64,000 nucleotides of DNA from Paraspadella gotoi (Eukaryota > Chaetognatha). Of this stretch, positions 1 to 12,527 are shown in pieces; position 1 is the first letter of the stretch; every line of letters begins with the position of its first letter. The translations under genes were made by a program, and so were the position numbers. The notes beneath the pieces are model-generated. The model saw only the letters and a program-made list of their open reading frames with translations. It did not search any database and was not told the origin of the DNA. The stretch lies in the NCBI GenBank assembly GCA_051294375.1, contig CM119263.1, positions 12,565,723-12,629,722 of the forward strand, in the 5' to 3' direction.

Positions 1-979
1 GCTTCCCTAACAATCACGGTCTCTACTCTCTAGTTTAGTCAACTTTCTCTCTTCTTTTTCTCGTCATTTGTCGAGACTGCAGTCTGCACGCCCAGTGACG
101 TCCGATTCGTGTGTCAAGCATTTCATTTGTTAGCGTTAATCTATTATTAAGCGTAACCATTAATCAACTTTTCTGAATTCTCGCTTTATTCCCTTTCTAT
201 CCTTTTTTTAGAGACAGACATGATTCAGTGGCACATGATACAAAATGATCGATACATCATGTGGGAAAAGATAAATTTATACCGAAAAAAATTCTTAGTG
301 AAAAATACAAGTTCGTTTTTTTTTAAATTTTCTACCAATATTTAAATAGCAGAATCCTTCCTCAGGGCAGTCAATGCAATCTGCATGCGAGGTCCTTACG
401 ACAAAAAATAAATACAAAATCTAACTCGTATCAAGAAATCATGGGATTCAAGAAGCATTCATTTAAAACAGAACACAACCTCTCTTGATTACTTAGAGTT
501 TCTGAAACGCTATTGTCGAAGTCTATGTAATATAATATAATATAATATAATATAATGTAATATCATAACGCTTCTGCTCTTAACTTCAAAGCGCGGCGCC
601 TGAAGGAAATAAAATGTTGGTCGCGATAATAAAGCGACCGGTTTTCCTCGACCATAACTCATTGCCGCTTCGAGCGGTCTCTGGAACTGGATTGGCCGAG
701 TTTTCGACGCTAGCGTCGTTGCTATGACGACCTCGTATCGTCGTCGAGGGAATTCGATTTGGCGAGTCACTAAGAACTTGACTGAGATAAGAGCGTGAAG
801 TGGAGTACTAGGATGAAGGGCGAGGGGTTGGTTACTAGATAGTTGGTGGTGGAAGTTAAGAATGAAAAGAAAAAAAACGAAAAAAGTAAGGAAGAAAGAA
901 TAACAAAGAAACTGGTGAAAAAAAAATCAATATATAAACAAATAAATACCTTTCTCATGGAACAAGGGAATGATGGATA

Positions 980-1026
980 AGAAAGAAAGAAAGAAAGAAA
1001 AGAAGAAATAAATAAAGAAAGAAATA

Positions 1027-1102
<76 letters not shown>

Positions 1103-1141
1103 AGGAGAGAAAAAAAGAAAGCAAGATAGAAAGAAAGAAAA

Positions 1142-1199
<58 letters not shown>

Positions 1200-1310
1200 A
1201 AAACAAATAAAGAGAGATGGAAAAAAAGAAAGAAAGAAAGATAAAAATAAATAAAGAGAAATAGAAAAAAAGAAAGAAAGAAAGAAAGAAAGAAAAAAAG
1301 AAATCAAAAG
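980..1310. repeat. (GAAA)n microsatellite block
   Basis: About 330 bases of GAAA units on the + strand, interrupted by AAAATAAATAAAGAGA segments. The interruptions repeat in a similar order (near 1,005, 1,197 and 1,240), which suggests duplication of whole sub-blocks rather than only unit slippage. Confidence 0.9.
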
Positions 1311-1554
1311 AGGAAAAATAACAGAGCCGGTCGGATTTTGATTTACGACGGGAAAGCGGAAAGTGGCGAGGAAATCTCACGACGTCGCCGGACGCCAGCG
1401 ACTGACGCTGCCCGCTTTCAACGCGCCGTCTTTATTCCAAATTGACGAAGCGCGAACAACGCCCGCTCGTGGGCGGGTCCCTTTTTTCACCGCGTTGAAA
1501 GTCGCTCTGACGGTCGGAAGGGCATGACGTTTAGTCGATTAGCGGAAAGCAGGC

Positions 1555-1805
1555 ATGTAAGATACTGTGGCGGTATATTCACACCGCCTCACTTCCATCA
1601 TCCTTCAGCCAATCCCATTGGCTCAGAGGAGGAATGCACCATCTAAGGCGTTGCGTTCCATCCACAGTCCTAATGAATTCTCTCTGCATTGGCAAAGCGA
1701 GACCGTCCTAGGGTAACCGTGCCAGTGACAGGAGGCGTCACAGAGGCTCCGAAGGAACCAAAGCCTACAGTGAGATGTCTCATCCCTTTGGGCATCACAG
1801 GCGAC
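1555..1805 (-). repeat. Dispersed repeat, copy 1 (inverse of 13,918-14,150)
   Basis: This roughly 230-bp segment is similar to the reverse complement of 13,918-14,150. Shared blocks include CCAATCCCATTGGCT (here) against the complementary AACCAATGGGATTGGCT (there), GCATTGGCAAAGCGAGA against TCTCGCTTTGCCAACGC, and GTGATGCCC against GATGCCCTTTGGGATG. Two inverted, diverged copies 12 kb apart indicate a short non-autonomous transposable element. No coding capacity is seen. Confidence 0.75.
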
Positions 1806-2272
1806 CCAGAAGTTTCAATTATACAATTATTTATTTTCACATATTGTATTAACTAGATTTACATAATAAACATAAACCTAACACACCCTTCCTGCTTTCC
1901 CTCGACCTTCCAGTTTCACTGCAACTTTTCCCAATTCCTAGTATAACTCCCGACCCGTAGGATCGCTATTGCTTTCTTCCCTATCTCACGACGTTTAGTC
2001 GTTTACTCTATGTCTCTATCGCTTTTCCCTCTCTCCCCCTTGAGTCTTCCCCTCCCCCGCCGCTTTGAATGGTACGACGCCAATCGACGTCAACTTTTTA
2101 TTCCGCGCTCTTATTCCCCGCGCGGCGGCGCCCATGCACGCCCCTGACCGCCTTGTGGTCGGCGAATCCGGAAGGAGCGGCGCGGCGACGCCAAACGCAG
2201 CGCAGGCAGATGTCATGGCAACAAGGGGAAGGGGCAGCCGCCCACGGTCCCGTGTTCAAGGCCGCGATAGAG

Positions 2273-2292
2273 NNNNNNNNNNNNNNNNNNNN
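2273..2292. other. Assembly gap (20 N)
   Basis: A run of N placed directly before a (GA)n tract, so the gap is probably a collapsed or unresolved microsatellite. Confidence 0.98.
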
Positions 2293-2648
2293 AGAGAGAG
2301 AGAGAGAGAGAGAGAGAATAATCCCGTTATAAACGTCACGAAATTCGAGGCGCGTCGTGACGTTGGGATCTCGCATCTCGTAGCTCGGTAACATTGCGTA
2401 AACCGATTTTTTTTTAAAGGTGACTCTATGGCAGACATGTGTGATGCCTGGGGTGTTAGGCATCTCCCGACAGCTGGCGCTCACTAACTCACTAACTCCT
2501 CACTTACCGTCAATTCGAAAATCAGAGATTTAGTCTTGTACTTTCGGCTGGTCTGACTAAAAATGGAAACTCAATTGTCTAAATTGTGTAAACGATGACG
2601 CTTGCTACCAAGTGGTGAGAATTTCCCCGACGCTCTATCTTCCCCAGC

Positions 2649-2705
<57 letters not shown>

Positions 2706-3529
2706 CTCTCTCTCTCTCTCTCTCTCTCTGCTACTCTGGAACGATCTTGGCTCAAACCTTTTTCGATATCGGAACTCGTCTTTCATTTTCGCAGAAATGT
2801 TCTTTGACTTTGTATCGATCGACATAAATCGTTCACTTTGTCGAATAAAGTTTGTTCAATATCCATCATGAGCATGCACTTCAAAACCGAGGGAAAAAAA
2901 TTATAGATATCTCATTAGTATTGGCTCTTATAAGCTTTCCCGGCGAGACCCTTCGTCATTGTCGAAAACCATTTTTCAAATTTTCTCCGTCGGAATTTTT
3001 ATTGGATAATTTTGTTGTGGGGCCCTCGATTGCCCTCGCATCGGATCCGTTATCTAAACAGCGGGTGGCCGAAACATTTCCCCGACAGGGCATGAAAGAA
3101 AAACAAAAAATGTAAATGCGCTTATTTGTTTATTTTTAATTCGTTTAAATAGAAAAACATTCAGATATCGTTTGCTAAATAGGAAAAAATGTGCCTCCGG
3201 CAAAACCTCTACTTTTTGCCCGTTTGCTTCGCGGTCAAACGAGAGGAAATATCGAATTTCTACTCATTTATAAGCTAATTTTGCAGAAAAAAGGTGATCA
3301 AAGAAATTAAGACACTTTTTAACCAGATACTAATATTAAACAAAGTATGTATGAATCTGAGTTAATTTTCACAATCAAAATTGTAGTACTGGAATGAAGC
3401 AACAAATATCTCCATGCTTGTTTTGACCGAATTTTCACAATCAATTTCTAGAAGTTCTACTTTATTCATGAAAATATTAAAAAGATATGATTTCATCTTA
3501 AGAAATAAGTGGTTTATTTAAAAGTTAGG

Positions 3530-3590
<61 letters not shown>

Positions 3591-3958
3591 TTCTCTCTCT
3601 CTCTCTTCCTCCCTTTCTCATATTCTCGGCATAATTATTGGCGGCTTTTCGTAATTACTTTTGAACTAATTCCTTAACGACTAAAACTGTTAAGTCGATA
3701 AAAATCAAGCGCAAAGTATCTCGTGAAAACTTCGCCTTAAAAGCGTCAAAGGAAGCCAAGAATTTCGCAAATCCATCCCTGACGAACTGGACGCTCTATC
3801 ATCATTTTTTCCGACTTTTGTTTTCTTTCTCTGTTTTCATAATTTATATGAGCTCCTTTTTGCCTCATGCTTTTTTTTCTTGTTTTCCCATCATTTTTCC
3901 GTGGTGACTAAAGCAAATACTCATTTTCTTAACTCCATATCCCTTTGTCTCTCTGAGT

Positions 3959-4066
<108 letters not shown>

Positions 4067-4142
4067 CTCTCTTTCTTTTTTCTTACTCATTTTCTTTACT
4101 CCATATCCCTTTGTCTCTCTGAGTCAATCTCTCTCTACTCTC

Positions 4143-4212
<70 letters not shown>

Positions 4213-4277
4213 TCTTACTTCATTTTCTTTACTCCATATTCCTTTGTCTCTCTGAGTCAATCTCTCCTCTAACTCTT

Positions 4278-4338
<61 letters not shown>

Positions 4339-4512
4339 GCTAAATCTATCGTTCTCTCATCGTGCTTTTTCCCTTCCAGCCTCTATTCAACGATCACCAC
4401 CTCACCATGAATTGTGATAAAACTAAATTACGACAAAAATGAAAAACTTTTCCATTTTATTTTAAACCTCGTCAAGTCCCTTCCCCTCGAAACGACCATA
4501 AACTTCATAAGC

Positions 4513-6916
4513 ATGTCGTGCAAATGGCTTTGGATAGTTTTGCTCATGATCATAATAAAAGGTAAGTTTGAGGCAGATTTCTGGAATTTTTAACGACGAA
4601 TTAACCCCTTATCAATTCTCACGTCCACAGATTCCTCCCAAGGAATCTACGAGAGGATGCTTCTACTCAAGCTCCTCGATGGGTACAACGTAATGGAGCG
4701 CCCAGTGGAGTCGGAGGAGCAAGCGGTCAACCTTACCATGGGGATGACCTTGCAGCAGATCATAGACGTGGTAAGGAAATGATTATCTCAGTCAATTTCG
4801 TCAGGACATTTTTTTAAAAGAACTAAAATAATGATTAAAATGTCATAAATAATTCTTGCGATTGATAACTTTGGCAGAATGAGAAGGAACAGACAGTTTA
4901 CACGAATGTTTGGCTAACGATGGTGAGTTTATCAAGTTTCGTGGCTTTAAGACCGCATGTAGTTTTTAGATGTCCGAGATTCACTCTCGCTGTCAATTCG
5001 GATGACAATTTATGCGTAATAATTGCCAATGCCAAACGAAAAAAAAAAAAAATCTTTTTCTAACCTTTTGTCGCTTTTTCGAAATAAGAAAAATTAAGAT
5101 GAATTCAATTTATAACGGGCCAGAACTGGTAGAAAAGAAATCTTTAAAATATGCGCGCATATCGTCTCTGAAAAGTGACAAATCCAATATCTAGTATGGT
5201 AATCACCCAAGAAATGCCACACGTTGTCACCATCACATCCCTGTTTTTCTCGTTCCTTTATGGCTTTTTTTCGTGCTGCAAACGTTTATCTCTCTTTGGC
5301 TCTGTTTTCCATCGCACACTTTCCCCTTCTCTGCCTCCAATATTTTCCTTTTCCTTTCGCTCTCTGCTTTTTTTCGAATAAAAATATGAATTTTTTTTCG
5401 CTTTGATGTATTTCTTTTTAAAACAATATAAATCGTTTTTTTATACGACCAATATTAAAATTAGGACGAAAAAAACCAAATACTTCACACTAATACTTGG
5501 CTGAAATTAGTGAGAATCTTTTCGATCCAATTAGTCTGGCATGGTTTCCAACGTTTGTTTTATTATTAAGGAGTAAAGAATAAAATGAGAAGAATTTTTT
5601 TTTGAGCTTTTGACGTTTGTAACACGATGCTACACGAAATTTCACTCTTCACTTCTCACATGAATATATTTTTACCTATTTTTCGCGTGATCGTGAATGT
5701 ATCAAAAAAAAAAAAAAATACAAATAATTTAAACATCGATTTAGACGTACGGCAAACTCACTGCCAGCTCAGCTGAATTTTGACAGCGACCTCGCGATAT
5801 TTCACCTTTTTATTTTTGTCGCATGATTTATTGTTATGTTTTAGAGAAATTGGCTATTTAAGATTTTATACATTATTTTTGTACATATATGTTACGAAGA
5901 GCCCTTAACAATAGCAAATAACACAAAAAAAAATATAACGTTCATGTTAGCTTTTTCAAATAGATGAGTTCTACCTTATTTCTTATTTCTTATACGAATA
6001 TAACATAATAATAGAAAACAATACACTTTTTGTTTGTGTTATTTGCGACCGGAAATGAGGGACACCATACTATTTAAAAAATTAAAAAAACAAAAAAACA
6101 ATTAAGCCAAACTCTTGAATTCTTTGTATCCCGAATTCAAACATTAACCAATCCCTTTGTACGCCATTCCTTTCCCTAACCTATTCTTCAACCTACCCCA
6201 AGTCTTGGACGGATAACAGCCTTCAGTGGGAACCCAAAGATTACGGCAACGTGACCGACGTCAGAATTCACCCCAAATTGGTGTGGAAACCCGACATCCT
6301 GATGTACAACTCGGCCGACGAGAATTTCGACGCCACTTATCACACCAACGTCGTCGTCGAACATACAGGTCGGTTTGGACGCGGAGTATCTGGTTTTTTT
6401 TTTCATTGTGTTATAAACTTTCTTTTCGTTATGTAAAGATGTTAGTGAAAAGTTTTGAACGAATTTCAACAACAATTTTTATTTTCAAAGAAAAACGGAC
6501 AAGTTTCGGCGTTATTTAAGTTTTTATTTATTTAAAATCGTTGTTGAAATTCGTTCAAAACTTTTCACTAGGGTTTTTTTTTTTTTCGTAATCGAAGTCT
6601 GGAGAATCCTGTCGTAATTTTAAATCTTCGAAATACGCTGAATGGCGTCACTAACGTCACTCAAATCCTAATCAGGCCTGGTTTCCTGGATCCCACCCGG
6701 CATGTTTAAAAGCACGTGCACCATCGATATCACGTGGTTTCCCTTCGACACCCAGCGATGCGACATGAAGTTCGGGTCGTGGACCTACGATGGAACCAAA
6801 ATCTCGCTCAATCTCGTCGACCTGGGAAACGAGACATACGGCGGCGACACCGCCAGCTTCATGCCCAACGGAGAGTGGGACCTTTTGGGTGAGTGGCCCG
6901 GGATGAACGAGTCGAT

Positions 6917-7010
<94 letters not shown>

Positions 7011-10000
7011 TCAAATCATTTCGTCATGGTCAAGTCAATAAAAAAAGTTATTAATAAAAAAAAAAATAAAAATAAAAATCATAAAAAAGCCCGTTTATTG
7101 ATTTTTTGCCAAAGAACTAAAATTTATTGCCAAGTCTGAGGATTGAAATTGATACTTTTTCATTTAAAAAATGATATATTTTTCAACGCTCGCCATGGTC
7201 GCTTTTTTCTCTCTCAAAATTCTTTACCCCTCCCCCTCCTAGCAGATTCACAGCTTTTTTATTTCTATCTTTTTCACAGCGAGATCACAGCATCCCTCAG
7301 CTCGAATCTATCTCCCAATCTTTTTCCCAATTTTAACCTACTTATCATCAAAATATTGAAAAAAGAATTATACTTTGTGCAGACAACTTTTTATAAGCTC
7401 TCTTAATCTGCTTTTAAAAATACAAAATTTTTAAAAACATTTTTTACATTTCTTATATATAAATAAAGATTAAAAAATTAATTACTAGTGCTTCTAGCCA
7501 TTTTATTAAAATTTAGTCCATTGAAAGTTTTCCCAGAAAAGTATGAAGTTTCATTTGGGAAGGTTCCCAAATCAAACTTCTGACCCACCCCATTGACAAA
7601 GATTGGCCCTCCCCTTATTCCCCAAATGCTCAATCGAAATTACCGGCCAAGGAAGAAGCACCGTTTCACATTTTTCCCATTCTTTCCCTCCAACCTTCTC
7701 TGGAGTGCCAGCGGAGAAACTCAGTCAGTACTATTCTCCCATTCTTTCCCTCCAACCTTCTCTGAAGTGCCAGCAGAGAAACACAGTCAGTACTATTCTC
7801 CCATTCTCTCCCTCCAACTTTGACAGGAGTGCCAGCAGAGAAACACAGTCAGTACTACACCTGCTGCCCGGATCGTCCCTACGAAGACGTCACCTTCACC
7901 ATCCACATCCGACGACGAACCCTTTACTACGGATTCAACCTCATCATTCCCTGCATGCTCATCTCTTCCATGAGCCTTCTCGGGTTCACTCTCCCTCCGG
8001 ACTCTGGGGAGAAGCTCACGCTCGGTGAGAGACGGACTGGGAGAGGGAATGAAACGCTTATTTAAAAATACTTTGATACAATTATATCTATTTGACAATT
8101 ATCTAATGTTATTTCAAAGATTCTCATTCATTGATGAAGTTCTCGACGTCGACTTTCCGGTTTCAGGCGTCACGATCCTTTTATCTCTGACCGTCTTCCT
8201 CCTCCTCGTGGCCGAAAATATGCCACCCACTTCAGATGCCGTGCCACTTATCGGTAATGGAGGCCAACATAAAGTATAACATAAAGTATAACATAAAGTC
8301 AGGGACAAGATAGCTTATTTATTAAATGAATGAATCATTTTTATATTGGTTGTATCAATTTCATAAATAAAATCTATATATTATAATAAAATGGCAATCT
8401 ATCAATCAAATCAATCAAATCAATCAGATCAATCAGATCAATCAATCAATCAATCCAGGAATTAAGCCGGGAGTAAAGACTTCATCATCAATTATTTACT
8501 ACAAGTCTGAAAGTAACTCTTTATTTAAGATATATAAAAAATCAGTCAATCAATCAATAAATTAATAAAATTCACTACAAATTTCGTTTATTCTTGACCA
8601 TTTAGGTGCCTATTTTTCCGCCATCATGATGATGGTTTCCTTATCTGTGTTGATGACAGTTTGGGTCCTCAATCTTCATCATCGTACGGGTTCCACCTAC
8701 CAGATGCCTCGATGGGTCGGTTACTTTCAGTTTCCGTTTCAAAATCATTTTTTGTAAATAGATTCTCAATTCTGCTCAACTCTGCTTTGCAGATGCGAGT
8801 CTACCTCAACGGGTGGGTCGCCTGGTTCCTTAGAATGGAAAGGCCTGGCAAAAGCATCAGGCCTAAGAAAGGTGAGTCAAATTCAAATGATCGAAACTTT
8901 TCAAACGAGCTTCTTTTAAAATGACACCAAACAGAACCATACGCTCTATATGTTCTGTCGTTCACAGCCATTATAATTCAACGAACTTCGGGGTAAAAAA
9001 AAAAGAAGCAATTTTCTATTTCTATTTCTTCTCTGCCAAGAACGGGATTTGCGTCATTGAGTCTCAGCGGGTTTTTTTGTCCTTTCAGAATTGAGAATCC
9101 TTTAAATCCGATGTCCTTGCCAGAATTCGCCCCATAACTCAATTCTCTGGCATAAGGCTGTGTAAGTCAAAGCGGCAATCTCGTAAAGAAATCACGTCGT
9201 TTTTCAGCGAAAATTCGACGTGGAAATTACCGCTATCTTTGTTTTGTATTTCCACAAAACCTATAACTAGTAGAAATCAATACAATTATCAATATTATGT
9301 TATTGCGAAATATATCACAATGCTAACTTAACATTTTAACTCTCCCGGACCCGCTTTTACGACTTTCACCCTCCTACTACTAACAAAATCACGTTTCACA
9401 CTTCGTTTTTTTTTCTCCAGGTGGCAGATATCTAAAAGAAATGGAACTCAAAGATAAATCATCCAAGTAAGAAAAAATTGATATTTTTTGGGAGCCGTGT
9501 GAAGGAAAGAACGATGGGGTTATTTACTTAAAAAGTATATAGTGAAGACCATTGAGTGTAGAGGGGTCTATTTAAAGAGCCTTCCGTGAGTTGGCTTGAT
9601 GTAAATGGCGGACCTAAAGTGCAAGTGGACTCCTACCAATGACACTTCATGCTAATTGGTTAGACAACTCACCGGGGAACCAAGTGATTGATCTAGGTAC
9701 CCAAGGTTTGAGAGTAATATAGCCGCTCTGTCCTAAAATGGAGGAGAAAAAATAGTGAGTTTATCAATTATCACTATCTCCCAACTTTTTTCTCTACCAT
9801 CTTTGCTCAATGCTACGTTTGGTTGTATGTTTGGTTTTTTTTTTGAATATTTCAAATTTATTCCCAATCGTCCTCTGGCTCCTTTGAAAAGAGTCGCGCA
9901 AATTGTTTTCTCTTGACTTTTTATTTTCCAAAACCTTCGAAAATGCAAATTTTTCTTTAAAAAGCCATTCGTGATGCCTTGGTGACCTTGAGAACGCGTC

Positions 10001-11363
10001 GGAAACGAGCGAGAGAAGAGATCTTTTTGATTTTTTTTTTCAAGGACTTTTTTTGTGACGTCACTCACGATTTTTGTTTCCACCACTTTTGACTTTATTC
10101 CCACTTTTACCTTCCCTTTTTAACTTAATCCACTTTTTCTACCAAGCAATGTCTTCTGCTGGGCATTTTCTCTCGACTCGCTTGCGACTTCCAAAACTTC
10201 TCTTTCCTTACCCTTCACCTCAATTAGCCGAAACCTAATCCACTGACATTTTCCTTTCCCAAGGAGTCTGCTGGCGAACGTGCTGGACATGGACGACGAC
10301 GTGGCAGGGATTCGCTTCCAACACAATCACAATTGCGCCATGCAGAAGAACTGGGCTGCCCCGGGAGGTGAGAGGGGAGGGTGGAGCGGCATTGCAAAGC
10401 GGCGCGAAAGAATCCTGGAGGTCTAAGACATACTTTAACGGTCATGTCCTTAGATTTAGTTTTTTTTTTATTTCTCACTTTTTTTCATCACCCCGCCTCC
10501 CACTATAGACGTACGCACTTCAGCCGGCAACGGTTTTCCTGCCAACCATACATCCCATGTACACTCTTTGCCATCAGCCCCGAACCCCCCGAAACCTCCC
10601 AACGCCCTTGTCCACTCTGTATCAAACAACCCCTCTCTGCCGACCTACAACCCGCGAGCTCCCTTGTTGGGTTACGTGGGCGGGGTCGGCGGAGGCGTTG
10701 CTGACGTGAGCAACGGGGCTGGCGGCGGGCCTGGCGGAAACGTGGTCGGCGGGATCGGGGGCGTCGGCGTATTGCCGTCGCCTTTGGGCGCGAGTCGTCA
10801 CTCCTTTCCCGATACGCAATCTACGTGTCAGACGGACTTGGACAAGTCTCCCGACACAGGTAGCAATGACAGTGTGAAATTATTTTATCCAAGTAAAAGT
10901 AGAATAATTAAATATCGATATTTAACTCTCATAGAATCCACACCATTTCCGAGTCAAACTGACAAAGCTTTCGCGCGAGAAATGCAAGGAGTTTTGAAGG
11001 TAGGCATCAAAACTCGGATGATATTAATTTGCTTATCCGTCAGACGCAACACTCAAAACTTTTTTTTTCTTTAATTAAACAGGAGGTTCGCTACATCACC
11101 GATCAAATGAGATCGACAGCTGAAGATGAAGAACTGACTCAAGAATGGAAATTCGCAGGTATTTAAAAACCTAGGCACTTCCCGATGAGTTTTTAAAAAC
11201 AATTTCTTTGATGCTACAATTGCTACATGCACTTGCTTACCCGCTACTAGGAATGGTACTGGATCGCATCTGCTTGTGGGTGTTCGTTTTCTTCACCTTG
11301 GCCTCGACGGGTGGCATTCTCGGAACGGGATTCTTTGGGTCTGGACGTTACAGAGACGAATGA
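4513..11363 (+). CDS. Nicotinic acetylcholine receptor alpha-type subunit (Cys-loop cation channel)
   Basis: Ligand-gated cation channel subunit of the plasma membrane. Exons: 4513-4561, 4631-4770, 4878-4922 (or 5465-5509), 6203-6368, 6676-6888, 7827-8024, 8167-8253, 8606-8715, 8793-8871, 9421-9466, 10264-10367, 10509-10859, 10935-10999, 11083-11158, 11251-11363. All phases match, giving 613 codons. Visible in order: signal peptide [15 protein letters not shown], extracellular domain with loop A ([12 protein letters not shown]), Cys-loop ([15 protein letters not shown]), loop B (GSWTYDG), and loop C with the vicinal cysteines [10 protein letters not shown] that define an alpha subunit. M1, M2 (preceded by GEK, as in cation-selective channels) and M3 follow, then a long Gly/Pro/Asn-rich cytoplasmic loop, and M4 ending GRYRDE. 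It resembles alpha7-like subunits. The 75-nt intron 10860-10934 is in frame and stop-free, so it could be retained. A possible AATAAA lies at 12,139. Confidence 0.96.
5465..5509 (+). CDS. Alternative (duplicate) loop-D exon of the nAChR gene
   Basis: A second 45-nt exon lies 542 bases after exon 3. It has the same phase (0/0), an AG acceptor (AAAATTAG) and a GTGAGA donor. It encodes [15 protein letters not shown], while exon 3 at 4878-4922 encodes [15 protein letters not shown]. Both keep the loop-D tryptophan that lines the agonist pocket. Insect nAChR genes such as Dalpha6 are known to carry mutually exclusive versions of this exon, and the arrangement here looks the same. This version is closer to the family consensus. 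Both exons are 45 nt, so including either or both would keep the frame. Confidence 0.85.
6437..6570. repeat. Intronic inverted repeat
   Basis: Within the intron after nAChR exon 4, GTGAAAAGTTTTGAACGAAT at 6,448 and its reverse complement ending near 6,570 form arms of about 28 bases around a loop of roughly 65 bases. The transcript could form a hairpin there, or this may be a small fold-back element. Confidence 0.8.
6916..7008. repeat. (GA)n microsatellite just after an nAChR splice donor
   Basis: About 90 bases of GA units start roughly 30 bases after the donor of nAChR exon 5 (6,888). The sense strand carries the purine repeat. Confidence 0.95.
7673..7858 (+). repeat. Three tandem ~62-bp copies spanning an intron end and exon start
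   Basis: Three direct copies start near 7,673, 7,735 and 7,797. Each carries a pyrimidine tract (CATTCTTTCCCTCCAACCTT) and the first bases of nAChR exon 6 (GTGCCAGCAGAGAAACACAG). Only the third copy has the complete acceptor (TTTGACAG) and runs on into the vicinal-cysteine exon. The first two read TTCTCTGGAGTGCC and TTCTCTGAAGTGCC, so they are decayed or weak acceptors. Confidence 0.9.
8287..8362 (+). repeat. Fragment of a dispersed repeat family
   Basis: The sequence around GGGACAAGATAGCTTATTTA and the following TTTATATTGGTTGTA motif recurs at 28,487-28,553, in each tandem unit of 47.8-48.9 kb (opposite strand), and in diverged form at 60,220-60,285. It lies in an nAChR intron. Confidence 0.8.
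8395..8460. repeat. (AATC)n microsatellite
   Basis: ATCAATCAATCAGATC units in the intron before nAChR exon 8. Similar AATC-type repeats occur near 15,765-15,830 and 57,455-57,495. Confidence 0.85.
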
Positions 11364-12527
11364 AGAGGAGAGGGGACCAAACAATATCCCAGAGACTTTA
11401 GGATAATACGGCGCTGCCCTTTATGGCACAGTGACATTAATCTGTACTCTGTAGCCGTCGACAGCCTCAGAATTGTAGAAAGGGATAAGAGAGAAAAATG
11501 TAAGTGAAAAAAGAATAACAACTCGTACAGTATTCCCATATAAACTAAAATAGATATAGAGTCTATTTATAGACTGATGCATGGTAATGTTAGAACTTTA
11601 AAAAGAACTGAGCTTTGCTCACGAGTACCCTTAAAAAACATGATTCTACTACGTGACAATAAAATAATGTAGTTTTTATTGATTTTATAGATTATAGTTA
11701 TAATCGTTAGAAAATAAATACGTAATTGTAAAATTGTAATTTGGTCGCTTGAGTCGAAGTCCGAACAAAAGGGCAAGTAGAGATGAGTGTTTCAAAATCA
11801 AAGATAATTTCTTTGCCAAAACTCTTGTCTCATTAAATCAGTCTGTTAATGCTTCATTACCAATCGAGGCTTTTTAAAAAGTTACAACTTATGCATCCTT
11901 TTTTCGATTGTATCATTTGTAAAGCAACGCACTGACGATGATTCGTAGAATTTAATCAGATCTTACGAATCATTGTAAAATGTAAATTGCTCGCACCGTT
12001 TGAATGTTCTCTTTTCATGTGTGTAACTGTAAATAATCACTGTTTGTCGTCTCCCGTCACTAGATTTTATCAGTACAGAGAAGTTAATCTTACTTTTAGA
12101 TATAAATTCGGTGCGTAATTTGGCACAGTTGGGGAGTCAATAAAATTTTAATTTTTGTCTACGATGCAATAAGACTCACGATTGTTTCTAATTTCTGTTG
12201 TTATTCTTTGTTAGTGTTATTCAAAATAAAAAAAAATGTCCATCATGTCTGTGAGTTTTATGACAAATTTATTTGGCCGTTTGAAAAAAGAATCTTTTCC
12301 TGAGTTTCTATTATTTTGGGATTGGTTACTAGGGTCAAGAAAACAAGAAAACAAGAAAACAAGTTCAAGAAAACAAGGCCACTCGATTAAGTTTTTTTTT
12401 TTCTCACTGCATCTATTTTACATTTTATTTAAGTGGCTAGAAACGAATTGCGTTTAATTTTTATTCGCAAAGTTTTATAACAAGGTGATCTTTGTGAACA
12501 ATTTCTGCAAATTAAATACAATGAAGC
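11364..12527. other. Convergent intergenic spacer between nAChR and the minus-strand gene
   Basis: AT-rich 3' flank shared by two genes that end towards each other. A possible + strand polyadenylation signal AATAAA is at 12,139-12,144, about 775 bases after the nAChR stop. No other gene is seen. Confidence 0.6.

Noticed and set aside
927-1380. Long Phe-Leu-Ser open frames on the minus strand
   Set aside because: They are translations of the (GAAA)n block; no splice sites or non-repeat sequence support a gene.
2571-2871. Arg-Glu and Ser-Leu repeat open frames
   Set aside because: They arise from (CT)n microsatellites and occur on both strands in several frames.
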